NCBI RefSeq assembly: GCF_047495875.1
Contig: NC_092497.1
Coordinates: 68,355,511-68,419,510, forward strand
Direction: 5' to 3'
Source of the DNA: Pithys albifrons albifrons
Lineage: Eukaryota > Chordata > Aves > Passeriformes > Thamnophilidae
DNA: 64,000 nucleotides
The position numbers and the translations under genes are program-made. Each line of letters starts with the position of its first letter. The stretch's first letter is position 1. Of this stretch, positions 51,498 through 62,638 are shown piece after piece. Under the pieces are notes generated by a model. The model was given only the letters and a program-made list of their open reading frames with translations. It ran no database searches and was not told where the DNA came from.

Positions 51498-52025
51498 TGC
51501 CTCTCCGTGGCACTGGGATGGCCCCACTCGCCAGAAGGGGAGGGGGGGGAAAGGGTGTGTGTGGGTCTGTGTGGGTGTCTCTCCTGCCCCCTCCCTGCAC
51601 TGCCACAGCAGCAGCCACCAGAAGATACCCGGGCATGCCCCACTGATCCGAGACACGGCAGGGTTGCCTCTGCCAGTCCAAGCAGGGGCCTCGTGTTGGC
51701 AGTGCAGCCCATGGCTGCATGGCTGCCGCTCCTGCCGGCTTCCACCACTGTCCTAACCCTATTGGTTATTGCAGCCATCTATCCCCAAATCCTGGTTTCC
51801 TGTTGGGTTTGGTTCTTCCTGTTTTCTCATTGGCTAGTTGGCACCTAAAGCCCACTCTTCCTCCCAATCCTTACCCAATCCTTTCCCAGATCCAGCACCT
51901 TCCCCTCGAGACCCCATAAAAGCTGTGTGATTTCACAATAAATACATTTTCACCACTTGACCCCAAGTGAACAAAAGCCTCCTGGCCCTAGAGGACAGAC
52001 AGGAACTACTCCCCTTCCCACAACA
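51498..52025 (+). mobile_element. GC-rich solo LTR of a different ERV family, probable 6-bp TSD
   Basis: This LTR-like unit begins 'tgcctctccgtggcactggg' and ends 'ccttcccacaaca'. It has a TATA-type 'cccataaaagctg' near 51912 and a polyadenylation-type 'caataaataca' near 51937, in the right order near the 3' end. The flanks TTGCAT (51492-51497) and TCGCAT (52026-52031) differ at one base and could be a 6-bp duplication, as in ERVK-type elements. The first two-thirds is GC-rich with many CpG. The 5' boundary is less certain than the 3' one. Long frames on both strands here reflect base composition. Confidence 0.65.
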
Positions 52026-52031
52026 TCGCAT

Positions 52032-54418
52032 AAGTTCCCAACAAAAAAAATTTCTCAATGTTGGGTTATTTTAGTTGTTCTTATGCAGGGTAACAAGGAA
52101 ATTTATCTTTACAGTAAATTGACATTTACACTGCCATGCAATTCTGTTAAATACTATACATGGACTAAGTTATTAAGGGGTTTTGGGACTGAGAGGAAAA
52201 CATTTCTACTTCTCACCGTTATCCTTGTTTATTGATCAATCAATTGATGGATGATTTCAATCAGTTTCTTAGATTTAAGAATATTTAAGAACAATTAAAT
52301 ACTTCCTTATTATGACAGGAAAAAACAAGGAAACAAAAAACCAAAACAAGCAAAACCAAACAAACCCAACAGAAAACCAAAACAAAACACAGGAAAAAGC
52401 AGATAACCCATAAACTCCAGAACAAAACAACAAACTTAACTTAGTATTTCATATAACAGTGACATTTACTTCTGAAAAGAAAAATCAATTATTTTATAGT
52501 GGTTTACATGTTTATCCAGTCTTACCCACTTTTACTGTCTCAGTGGTACAGTCCTCATTAGCAAGTTGTGAGATACTCAATAGGAAGTGTGTTCTTTTGT
52601 TTTAAAACACATCTCTTGGCCTGAGGCATGTGCACAGTGCAGAAGTAAGAAACGGGTAGCACATAAATAGTGATGCACTGAGATAGTTATGCCCCTTTTG
52701 TTGTCTGAGCTATCTCACTGGCTATCTCTGTGCAACTTGAATTGTGCCAGGGAGACATATAAACCACAATGGATTGCTGATAAACATCTTGAACAGTCAT
52801 TTAAATAGAAAAGTTTCTTATATCTGCCCAAATATTTTCATTTGAATATATTTGTCCCTTACAGTAATCTGCCACCTGTCAGCATAAACCACCAAGCAAA
52901 AATAAACTTATTTTTCAAGTGATCATATGAAATCCTAGTACCAGTACATATTTCTGGATTTTTATAAGAACACTTGCATTGTGGATGGCAAAAACATAAC
53001 TGTAAACTTCACCACAATGCTCTTTTGCTATTAAACATTGTCCTGGGACAAAAAGAAAATGAAGATTATCTGTTTTACTTTACTGGCTTCTGATTTACTT
53101 TCATCCATCATAATTTCTGACAGTCACTGACAGGGAGGTCTAGTATGTACAGTTCTCAGAGAGAGAAGCCTTGGCTATAAGGTTTGAAAAACATCACGCA
53201 AGCCTGCCATTCTGTTATTTTGTTAATCAAATGTGTTTTGCCTCTAATTTCCTTTAGTTGTTACAACATACCATCACTTACACTGACAGGCAACAAATTT
53301 CTATTTTTTTAAATTTTTAAGATTGAGATAATGCTAAAGGAATTCGGGTATTCTTTATATACAGGAACGAAGTAGAACATAACAAGGAGTATTAATTGAC
53401 TTTTTGAGAGAGCAAAAGAATACCTATATATGAAATCAACAAGTCTCATTTAGTTGATCTTACAGGCTTTTCTTCATTTATCCATTTTATTTTAATATTA
53501 CTTTGACTTTGCTCAGTGGGTAGATGTAGATCACAAAGAGGGGAAATTTCAAGGAAGCCGTGAATGTCACCCTCAGGAGCCCACATCAAGTACACAAACA
53601 ACAAAGAACTCAAGCAATCTTTAATCTAGCAGACAAAGGCATAACGACTTCAGCAAGCAGAATCTTGAGCTATGAAAAGTGAGCAAAAAGTGCAAATTTT
53701 AACAGTGAGAATAGCTAGGTGTTAGAATAGCTCCCCATAAAGGGTAGGATCACCACTGCTTGAACTCTTTGAAAGGGTGTTTCTCTGAAAGAAATCTTAT
53801 TCAAACAACATTGTTAAATTCAATGAAGGGATTACATGGTTTGTTATGAAAATTGTTGAACTGAATGAATACAATATTTAGCCTCATTGCTATTATAAAG
53901 TACAAAAATAAATGTCTTTTTTTTTTCTAGTACTGGAGTATGATGGGAGCAAAGTCAGTTAAATTTATCTTGTTAATATCTACGTATTTTAGAGGAGATA
54001 AAGCGGTAAATGTAGTATTTAGCTACTTTTATACCTGGCAGACAATGAAGTTGACTTACCAACTGTGAATTCTATTCAGCAAATCATGAGATTTCTATCC
54101 TGTTAGAAACAATCTCTGAAAAGATGGACTTTTTCCCTTAGTTTGATTTCTTTGCTGTTTGGGGTTTTTTGAGCTTTTTTTTTCTCTGTGTTTGTTTGTT
54201 TGTTTGCTTGCTGTTTCTTTGTGTGTTTGGAGATTTTTTTGTTTCACGCTTTTTAAAATTTTATTTTAGAAGCTCTGAAAACAGCTACTTTTGAAAAGTC
54301 CATTTTTGTTTCTTATTTTTTTTCTCTTTCTATTCTTTTTATTTTACCACCAGCCTGGCAGAATGAAACATATATTGATGGTTCTTTTCCATTAACATTA
54401 ATACTTTTGAGTGTTTTT
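52032..54418. other. AT-rich non-coding interval
   Basis: It contains an A/C tract (52313-52432) and a T/G tract (54155-54240). No gene recognised. Confidence 0.6.
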
Positions 54419-54920
54419 CATAGAATCATAGAATCGATTGGGTTGGAAAAGACCTCTGAGATCATCAAGTCCAACCCTTGGTCCAACTCCAGTCCATTTA
54501 CAAGATCATGGCACTCAGCACCACGTCCAATCTTAGTTTAAAAACCTCCAGGCATGATGAATCCACCACCTCTCTGGGCAGCCCATTCCAATGCCTGATT
54601 ACTCTCTTTGGAAAGAATTTTTTTCTGATATTCAACTTAAATTTCCCCTGGCAGAGCTTAAGCCCGTGCCCCCTTGTCCTATTGCTGAGTGCCTGGGAGA
54701 AGAGGCCAACCCCCACCTGGCTAGAACTTCCATTCAGGTAGTTCTAGACAGTAATGAGGTCACCTCTAAGCCTCCTCTTCTCCAGGCTAAACAACCCCAG
54801 CTCCCTCAGCTTCTCCCCATAGGACTTTGCTCCAGTCCCTTCACCAGCCTTGTTGCTCTTCTCTGGACCCACTCCAGCCCCTCAATATCTTTCCTGAACT
54901 GAGGGGTCCAGAACTGAACA
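54419..54920 (-). mobile_element. CR1 3' fragment, antisense, same subfamily as 1-2730
   Basis: It starts with 'tcatagaatcatagaatcga' followed by 'ttgggttggaaaagacctct', the reverse complement of a CR1 3' end with about two ATTCTATG units. It runs through the RT C-terminal coding part to about 54920. It is less damaged than the copy at 1-2730 in the shared region. It is 5' truncated, as most CR1 insertions are. Confidence 0.93.
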
Positions 54921-55929
54921 ATTCATTCATCATTTCTCCATTCCAGAAACTTTCAATCATTTTAGCCTCCAAAAAGTGATGTTTGGAAAACCTGAGAGTG
55001 TTACAGATCTAAAGGGGAAGAAAATAGCTTAAAAAATAAAGGAAGAAAACTCAGGACATCATTGTCACCTGTATGTATCAGCAATAATGAAATTGTTGCC
55101 AAAGGGGTTTTGTTCTGATTTTCACATTTTGTAGATTTTAGGAACACAGTAGTTGTAAATTTTTAGAGGGTTAATATTTTAACAGTTTAAATTTAATGCC
55201 TTTCTATCAGTACCCCTGTCCCAGAACAGGGAGCTCAAATTCCTTTAGTTAATTAATCTTGTTTAGACTCCTTTCCAAGGTAGAGCTGAAGGATATCAGA
55301 AGGCCTACAAAACGAAACATAAACACAGGTCAGAGTGACCCAGAAGTCAGAACTGGATGAGCTCCATGAGACCTTTGCATGCCCGAGGAAGAGGAGCTGA
55401 TGAAGACAGAGGGTCTTGACGACCCCAGACTCAATTCCAGGGGTTGGACCAGAGGTGGAAGCAGGGCTGGACTGAGAAATGTGTAAAGCAATGATTGGAG
55501 GGATCTTATTATAAAAGCCATGAAAACAAGAACAGAAGCACATGCATGTCATCATGTGTTCCTGTGGGCTGTAGGCCTGTAATATTAAAGGACCTTTACT
55601 TTTTATCTTACCTTACACTAATGTGGCTCGGAGTTCTGCTTTGGGGGGGGGGGTCACTCACGGCATCAAAATAAACAAATAAAAAAGAAGACAAATTTTA
55701 AGATGTGATGTTCAAAGATTTTGAAGAATCGAAATCTAGGAATAAAGTATTTTGTGAAGAATACAGTGTGTCCCTTATTAATGCCACTTAATGGTAACAT
55801 ACTGAGGCTTCCAGCATAAATAATTTTTCACCCTTTAATATTTGTAATGTTTTGATTGTACACATTGGTGTACATAGTAGTATAATTGATGAATGCTGTG
55901 TATTCCTTTGAACAATAACTTCCTAATGT
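54921..55929. other. Non-coding interval with a possible degraded LTR
   Basis: The part 55218-55668 has LTR-like features: TATA-type 'attataaaagcc' near 55510, pyrimidine-rich text downstream, a G run at 55643-55652 and a possible end 'cactcacggca'. I could not find matching termini or a target duplication, so this is only a suggestion. Confidence 0.35.
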
Positions 55930-56590
55930 CTTCAGTAACAAGGAGAAAGTGAGTTTGCTTGGCTCAATGGATTCAATCATAACTTGTCCTTCAAAGAAAG
56001 AAGCACTTCAGGGATATGAGAAGTTGTGACACGATGCACATCAGATGAGAAAGAAGAAGCTTTTACCTTTACCCTTATTGGCAAAGTAGTCTATTATTTT
56101 TATGGTTGCCTTACTCAACATTGTTTTCCTCAGATTGCATTGAGTGAGAGGCATTTTGTCTATTGCACATCCAGCTTACGGTCAGTGGAGAGGCAATTAA
56201 AGCATTGTATCAAAAACTCTTTAGGAGAACAGAATTCTGGGAATTTAAGATGGGCATCTCAGTCTGTGCATTTGCCCATTATGTACACCCCTTTCCCTAC
56301 ATGTGCGGAAGAACACAGTTTTGAAACTGACTGGGACACTGAACAGTTCTTTAATAAACCCAAACCCACTGAACTGATCTCAGAGCTGTCTAAAAAAGTT
56401 AGAGAGCTGCATAGGACACAGTCTCATACTTCAAGTTCTAAACTGATGGATGTGAATAGGACAGCCTTTGCCATCATTTGATTTGTGCTCAAGATGCTGA
56501 TAAGGGCACAAATCCCCTAATGGACATAAAATACTCAGATCAACTGTGCAATACTGAAACACAAAAAGTGGGTAAAAAAAAAAGAAATAT
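55930..56590 (+). pseudogene. Unidentified ORF, possible retrocopy with one frameshift
   Basis: A frame open from 56023 to a TGA at 56479-56481 covers about 150 codons without a stop, which is unusual for this AT-rich DNA. The composition looks protein-like, for example TDWDTEQFFNKPKPTELI and SKKVRELHRTQSHTSS. The frame begins without an ATG. Just upstream a different frame reads SNKEKVSLLGSMDSIITC and KKEALQGYEKL before stopping at about 56026, so a single indel there could join them. An A-rich run at 56574-56587 follows the stop by about 90 bases and could be a poly-A relic. I do not recognise the protein. Chance or an exon remnant are also possible. Confidence 0.3.
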
Positions 56591-58480
56591 AGATGATATT
56601 AAATCAAAGACATTTTAAGTTACCTTGTTAACTTCTCTTTTTTTTTTTTTTAAAGGAAAGAAAAAGCAGCAGAGATGAAAACAAGGGACTCTTCTCAAAC
56701 TAAATAAAAGATTGAACGCTGGGGGAAAAAATTGCTGCCTATTCATAAGCTCTTCTGAAGCACAATAAAATTGCAAAAAATATTGGAAACCTAATGAAAT
56801 GTCATACAGAATCTATTACAAGTTGTAAATACAAAAGAGTTTCCCTGGTTATCCCAGTTTTCTTTAAGAATTTTAAGTACAAATCATGAATTAAACTTTA
56901 ACAAAGACATGGTGTTAAACAGTGGACACGTGTCTTTGTTTGAAGCCACAGACACAGAAAATGAAAGAAATTTAAAAAAAAAAGATGCTTTTTAAAATTC
57001 TGGAGGTAACATCAGATGGAGACCCTTCAGGCTGGTTTAGGACACCTGTGAAAAATTCTACATAGATGAGACAGGATGCAAATGGATAATGAGAAGAGGC
57101 AGCATATTAGGTTGTATCTCTGTTGCCTTAAAGAAGTAAAATGCTCAAGAACATTTTTTTTAATCTCATAAATATTTTTCTAGTGTATTTTATAAAGGAA
57201 CTCTTAAATATAGGCCTACAGTTTTGGAAGAAGAAAAATTTGCACATACTTCAATGTCTGCTGCAGTGTTTCTTCTGATTTGTATTTCAACCCATTTTGA
57301 AAAGTCTTATTTAATTTATTAAATATGTAGAGGAAAAGATTTTTGCCAGTAGAGGGGATGAACATGGAAAATATAGCAAGATAGAAGCAGTAATTCTGTT
57401 CTGAAAAAAAACCCCTGTTATGCTAGTAGATAAATATATGATAAAAAGTCACCTGGTTTGTATGCTATAGAAAAATAAAAGGAAAATTTTCACTTAATGA
57501 AAATACAAGTTTTTTGGGGGGGGGTTGTTTTTTTTTTTTGTTTTTTAAGATTAAGACACGGTAACTCATAAGTAATCAAACTAGAACTAAAATCCCAGTT
57601 TACAGTTTGCATGGATGCTTGAGGGGTTTTTTGACCTTTCACAGAATCACAGGTTAACCCTGAGACTTAGTTACCTGAAGTTAGGGCAATTTAGCTGGCT
57701 AAACAACATTAGAAAACTCAGGCTCAAAAAAATGTAACCATAAATGACTGAATTTGCAAAGACCGCTCTTTTCTTTTTGTTTTCCCTATGATGGACAAAG
57801 TAGAGATTTTCAGGATATCTGTAGTTACAACCAAATACATTCCACTTTCAGAACTATAAATTTTCAGATGAGGCCTGTGTCAATCATTCATATGCACCGA
57901 ATTAGAAAGAGTAAAACGCAATAGCTACAGGAGACAAAATTTATTTGGCAACAAACTTACACATACTTCCACACCCACACCTTTCCCCCCTCAAATAATT
58001 ATTTGAAATCAGAAAAAGCTTACTGAAAGAGTATTGCGAATCAATTATTTTGTTAGTAAATAGAAAAGAAATGCAACTGACTGAATCCAGGAACTTTGAC
58101 TTCAGATAAATTTCAAAAAAGATTCTTAGTGTTCATGCATATGGGACATTTCAGTTATTCCCATTCACACATACCTGGCCTCTCTGGTCTCTGGTCTAAC
58201 TATACAAAAGTCAGACTTAACTCTTGAGTTTTCTGAGATTTCTACATTAGTTTTTTCTCTTAACTTCTAGGAAAAAAAATAGAACAGTACAAGATATCAA
58301 TGGCTATGTAAGAGCAAAGAAAATGTTGCTCAGAGAACTAATAAAACAATTGTAATTTTTCCCCAGTGTACAATAAAATGTAATACCATAACATATGTTC
58401 TCCTTGAAAATTGATTTTTAAAATGAAATTAGTTTAAAGAAATCTTGGATTTCATGTTCTATGAATGTGTAGATACATAA
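56591..58480. other. AT-rich non-coding interval
   Basis: It contains a G run followed by a T run (57509-57548). No gene recognised. Confidence 0.6.
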
Positions 58481-59044
58481 TGATTTGGTAGTTCTACCTA
58501 GGCCTCAAATTAGCAGGCTCAGACAATCCACGGAGATTAGGAGAGAAAGGTATCACCTGACTTAAGCAACCAAAGAAATATTTCATACCAGATGATGCAA
58601 ACCTGAGATATGAATACAGGAGAAGGAGGTGTTCACTCAGTTCCATCATGGCCCAGAGGCACGACACGCAGCTGCTGGTTTGCTGGAGTGGGCCCTGCTG
58701 CTGCTACCGCTACTTGCATTTTGTTTTGAGTTCAGGGAAATAGAAACATTTTGTTATACTTTTTTTCTTGCTGGGTGTCTTTTGGGATGCTTATGGATCT
58801 AGAGTGATGTAGTCTGTTTTCAGTGGGAGGTAAAAAATTGTTGTTATATCTAACTTGTGTAAGTGTGTGTTATATTGTAGTTTGCTTTTAATTTTCTCTT
58901 TTCTGTATAAATACATATATTGTTAGTTTAAGTTTAAATCTAGTTTGAGGGGGTTTTTCCCTTTCTCCCTTTTCTCAGCTGGGAAGAGGAGGGAGACTGA
59001 CTCTGTACTGGGCAGTTGGCATTTTGCCAGCTCAACACAAGACA
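58481..59044 (+). mobile_element. Old LTR of the TGTTATGGG family, degraded
   Basis: The 3' two-thirds (about 58640-59044) clearly aligns with the minus-strand solo LTR at 48860-49489, sharing 'cttgcattttgtttt', 'taacttgtgtaagtgtgtgt' and the end 'ttttgccagctcaacacaag' followed by ACA. The 5' third is weaker, but 'ctacctaggcctcaaatta' and 'atttcatacca' fit the family order. A start at 58481 with TGATTTGG is plausible. The flanks CATAA and GGTAA do not match well. Oldest copy of this family in the window. Confidence 0.7.
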
Positions 59045-59968
59045 GGTAAAACGGTTAAAGCAAGCGTCCAGCAACAAGAAAACATGTTTTAAGTGTTAGA
59101 CGTTATTGCCATAGGACATGGGGAGTTCAATTACATTTCCAGGAAGATTTAATGACACCAAGAAGTATTAGCTTATCTTAGTACCATTTATTCATCTATT
59201 TGTATGCCAGTTTATTTGTACCCACTGCTGATTTTTCTATTCAAACTCTGAAAAGAATGCCATCTGTTGGAGAAAAAGCAAAGTACTAGGCCAAATGAAT
59301 CCTATAATTTTATGTTCAACATCTCATATCCTAGTCCTGCAGATTTCTGTCTGAGTCTGCTGTAACTTTCAACCAGTGCATTTGTAACTTCCAGTAAGTA
59401 ATTTACTTGACCTTTTCTTTGCAATTTCTTCCTACCTTTACATTTAAACCTCTAACTCTCCCTGGCACCCTTGTCATATGACCAGGAAGTTACAGGTAGA
59501 GATAAATAAACCACATGCAAGCAGACCGTGCCTTAGTTCCTCTTCTGGACTTTCCCAAATGAAGTTTCTTCCTGAGCCTCAACGTTCCATGCAACAGGTT
59601 ATACAGTAAATATTTGACTTCTAGTTGTGATGTGAGGACTACTTAAATACCCTGAGAGTAATCTTCTGAAAATACTGTACTGAGGGATTGATTCGTATGT
59701 AATTTAATAGTTTTGAATGTTTACCAGATTGTCAAGGCTGGTGCATGCAAACACATACACCTTCACCCCTGCACATGCTTTGTGATTTTTCACGAATGTG
59801 AGCTGCATTTTTTGTTGGCACATGTGACTACTGTTAGTGATATCTTCCCTGACAGCGCCCGTTTTCAGAAAAAGAAACAGGCAACATTCACAGACCAAAG
59901 GCACCAGCCACGGAGAAAAACACGTTTAAGTAGATGATTACTGTACAAAACTTGTTTTCAAAGCTGGC

Positions 59969-60594
59969 TGTCTTGGTTTGAGATAAGCAACTGCTAACCC
60001 CCCCAAGCACAGTGAGAAAAGCCTCCCTCCTAACACCAGGGAAAGGGAGGAAAAGAGAGAGGAAAGGAAAAAACCACTTCAAACCACGTTTATACTAAAA
60101 CTACATATATTTTTCACAGAAAGAAAGAGACAATTAGAAGAGAGTACAAATATACACTCACACAAGTCTGCAACAACAAGTTCCCCACTTCAACTTCTTA
60201 ACGAACACACCAATTCTACTGTCTTAACTACACATTACTTAAGAAAATACTTATTCCCCAGGGAGACAAACTCAAGCAGAAAGGAGAGACCCAGAACAAC
60301 ACAGTTTACTTTCCTGAGATACCCTGTGAGCCAGTGGTGGGCCTGGTCCTCTCCACCCGCCCTGGGACAGCATCGTGCGTCCTCCTAAGAGGAAGGCTGA
60401 GAACTGACTGCCTTAACCACTCCCACACTGGTTCCTACTTCCCTGGAGATGATGTCATAATGTGGTATGGAATACAAAATTACTGGCTAGAAGAGGTCAG
60501 CTGTTAGTTCAGCCCAGCTCAAGTCAGCTGACAGCTTTGGCCTAGTCCAAACTTCAGAGTCCAAATTTAGGCCCACCTAGGTGAACCCATAACA
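59969..60594 (-). repeat. Inverted left LTR
   Basis: This 626-base LTR is in reverse orientation, running from 'tgtcttggtttgagataagc' to 'gtgaacccataaca'. Its TG end touches the CTGGC duplication, and its other end abuts the internal text 'ttctggaaacccgggagc' exactly, with no lost or extra LTR bases that I can see. Confidence 0.92.
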
Positions 60595-62006
60595 TTCTGG
60601 AAACCCGGGAGCGATGGAGGACCTTGACGGGTGTCCCAGAATCTTGGCAGGCTTCCTGAGAGGATTGTTGTAGAAACATAGATTGATAACTGCCTTGTTT
60701 AGGTACATCCAGAAAAGAAAATGTAAACAATTCTCCCTTACTGCTGAATGCTCGTTTTCACTGTTTCACTGTCTTTGTGAGTTCAAACAGCTTGACTGGT
60801 GCCTGCTGTGAATGTAGCCACTGCAGAAAAGAGAGGCCCACGTAAGCTGTTCGTGTGTGGCAAGACACAGCTGTTTGAGTTGAATCCCTGAGGACTCATC
60901 ATGTGAATGCTGATGTGCCCAGGATCCGAGCTGAAGAGGAGCATCTCACCTGGACTGGCATGGGGAGGAGTTGTTCCTGGCTCAATGGGCCCATGGTGCC
61001 TCAGGCCACCTGTAGGTGGATAAAGTTGAGGGGTGGATTTAACCGTGAACACTATTCTTAAGGTTATCCACAGTTGTGAAGCGTGCTTGCCATTGTGAAA
61101 CCCCAGTGAACGGGGAAAAGAGGAGCTGCGGAACCCCCTGCAGAGAACCCTACAGATGCGGCACCCGGAACCAGCGCCCGCAGTGCTGAGCGACTCGCAG
61201 AAGCCAGAGCTGTCGCTGGCAGGGCTGCCGCCAGGGCTGCGAGCGAGCCGGGGGAGGCTGCGAGCCGTGAGAGGCTGCACGCCATGAGAGGCCGTGAGCT
61301 GTGAAAGGCCACGAGCTGTGAGAGGCCACGAGCCGTGAGAGGCTGCAAGCCGAGCCAGGGCTGCAAGCAAGCCAGGGCTGTGAGCCGCCGGGGCTGCTTC
61401 TGCCTTTGCTGCTTGCTTGTGCTGCTGTCGGGGCTGCTTCCGAGGCTGCCAAAGCTGTTAGGTCTGCTGCTAAGGGGGATGGGTCACATGGTGAACTGTA
61501 GTACTTCTGTGTGACCGAGGAGAAAGACATGAAGAGAAGCCTGCGTGAGCTGTTGGTGTGTGGTGGGACACTGCCGTTTGAGTTGAATCTTTGAAAACCC
61601 ATCGTGTGAGTGTTGATGTGCCCAAGAGCCGAGCCGATGAAGAACATCACACCCTGGACTGTCTGGGGGAGGGTTGTTCCTGGCTCCATGGGTCTATGAT
61701 GCCTCAGACCACCTGTAGGTGGATGAGGCCAAGGGGTGGATCTGACTGTGAATACTATTCTAACTCCAGTGGGAAAATAGAGACTCCTGAGGAGAGGATG
61801 GTAACCCTACTGAAAGACATGAACCATCAGATAAGATGACCTGAGTTGAACTGCTTTGTTCCCATCTGAAATATCTACCCCATCCTAATGGACTCTTAGC
61901 CACATTATGGAGGGGTGGGAAACAGCCCTGGAAAAATAAAGAGTGTTTAAGCATGAGAACCTAAGATATGAGTGACATAATATGGTATGGAATAAGGGGT
62001 GGAGAA
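60595..62006 (+). mobile_element. Internal region: rearranged, gag/pol-less, with internal duplication
   Basis: The left end 'ttctggaaacccgggagcga' aligns with the primer-site region of the related provirus, but the tRNA-Glu match is not preserved. At about 60735-60830 the sequence matches the small ORF of the related provirus, with its ATG changed to ATT. A segment of roughly 230 bases occurs twice (about 60841-61070 and 61540-61765) on either side of a GC-rich block (61085-61490). The right end 'aataaggggtggagaa' is the purine tract. Long minus-strand frames over the GC block have no recognisable domain. Confidence 0.85.
61255..61390. repeat. GC-rich short tandem repeat in provirus
   Basis: Imperfect units of about 18-20 bases built on 'gagaggctgcaagccg' and 'gagaggccacgagctgt' repeat six to seven times. 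They are CpG- and GC-rich against AT-rich surroundings. Confidence 0.8.
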
Positions 62007-62633
62007 TGTTATGGGTTCACCAAGGTGGGCCTAAATTTGGGCTCTGAAGTTTGGACTAGGCCGAAGCTGTCAGCTGACTTGAGCTGGGCTGAGCTAACAG
62101 CTGACCTCTTCTAGCCAGTAATTTTGTATTCCATACCACATTATGACATCATCTCCAGGGAAGTAGGAACCAGTGTGGGAGTGGTTAAGGCAGTCAGTTC
62201 TCAGCCCTCCTCTTGGGAGGGTGCATGATGCTGTCCCAGGGCGGGTGGAGAGGACCAGGCCCACCACTGGCTCACAGGGTATCTCAGGAAAGTAAACTGT
62301 GTTGTTCTGGGTCTCTCCTTTCTGCTTGAGTTTGTCTCCCTGGGGAATAAGTATTTTCTTAAGTAATGTGTAGTTAAGACAGTAGAATTGGTGTGTTCGT
62401 TAAGAAGTTGAAGTGGGGAACTTGTTGTTGCAGACTTGTGTGAGTGTATATTTGTACTCTCTTCTAATTGTCTCTTTCTTTCTGTGAAAAATATATGTAG
62501 TTTTAGTATAAACGTGGTTTGAAGTGGTTTTTTCCTTTCCTCTCTCTTTTCCTCCCTTTCCCTGGTGTTAGGAGGGAGGCTTTTCTCACTGTGCTTGGGG
62601 GGGTTTAGCAGTTGCTTATCTCAAACCAAGACA
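62007..62633 (+). repeat. Forward right LTR
   Basis: This 627-base LTR runs from 'tgttatgggttcaccaaggt' to 'ctcaaaccaagaca' and ends directly at the second CTGGC copy. It differs from the left LTR mainly in its first 240 or so bases. Confidence 0.93.
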
Positions 62634-62638
62634 CTGGC

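Larger units (their letters stand above)
59969..62633 (+). mobile_element. Non-autonomous endogenous retrovirus with inverted 5' LTR
   Basis: Two LTRs of one family bound a 1412-base internal region (60595-62006), but the left LTR (59969-60594) lies in reverse orientation and the right LTR (62007-62633) forward. The whole unit is flanked by the perfect 5-bp duplication CTGGC (59964-59968 and 62634-62638). Both outer ends therefore show the LTR 3' terminus (TGTCTTGG... and ...CCAAGACA). The internal region is homologous to that of the provirus at 37991-40579, in + orientation with the purine tract next to the forward LTR. No gag or pol is visible. About ten differences separate the LTRs by eye. 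A real inversion or an assembly error could explain it. Confidence 0.9.

Noticed and set aside
51397..51848. Frames of up to 119 codons on both strands near 51400-51850
   Set aside because: They overlap the GC-rich LTR on both strands at once, as expected from base composition alone.
55218..55668. Complete LTR with TATA signal and G-run
   Set aside because: No matching TG start or target duplication found; kept only as a weak suggestion in the interval note.
61064..61689. Minus-strand frames of 100-195 codons over the second provirus
   Set aside because: They follow the GC-rich tandem repeat, run antisense to the retroviral RNA and show no domain.
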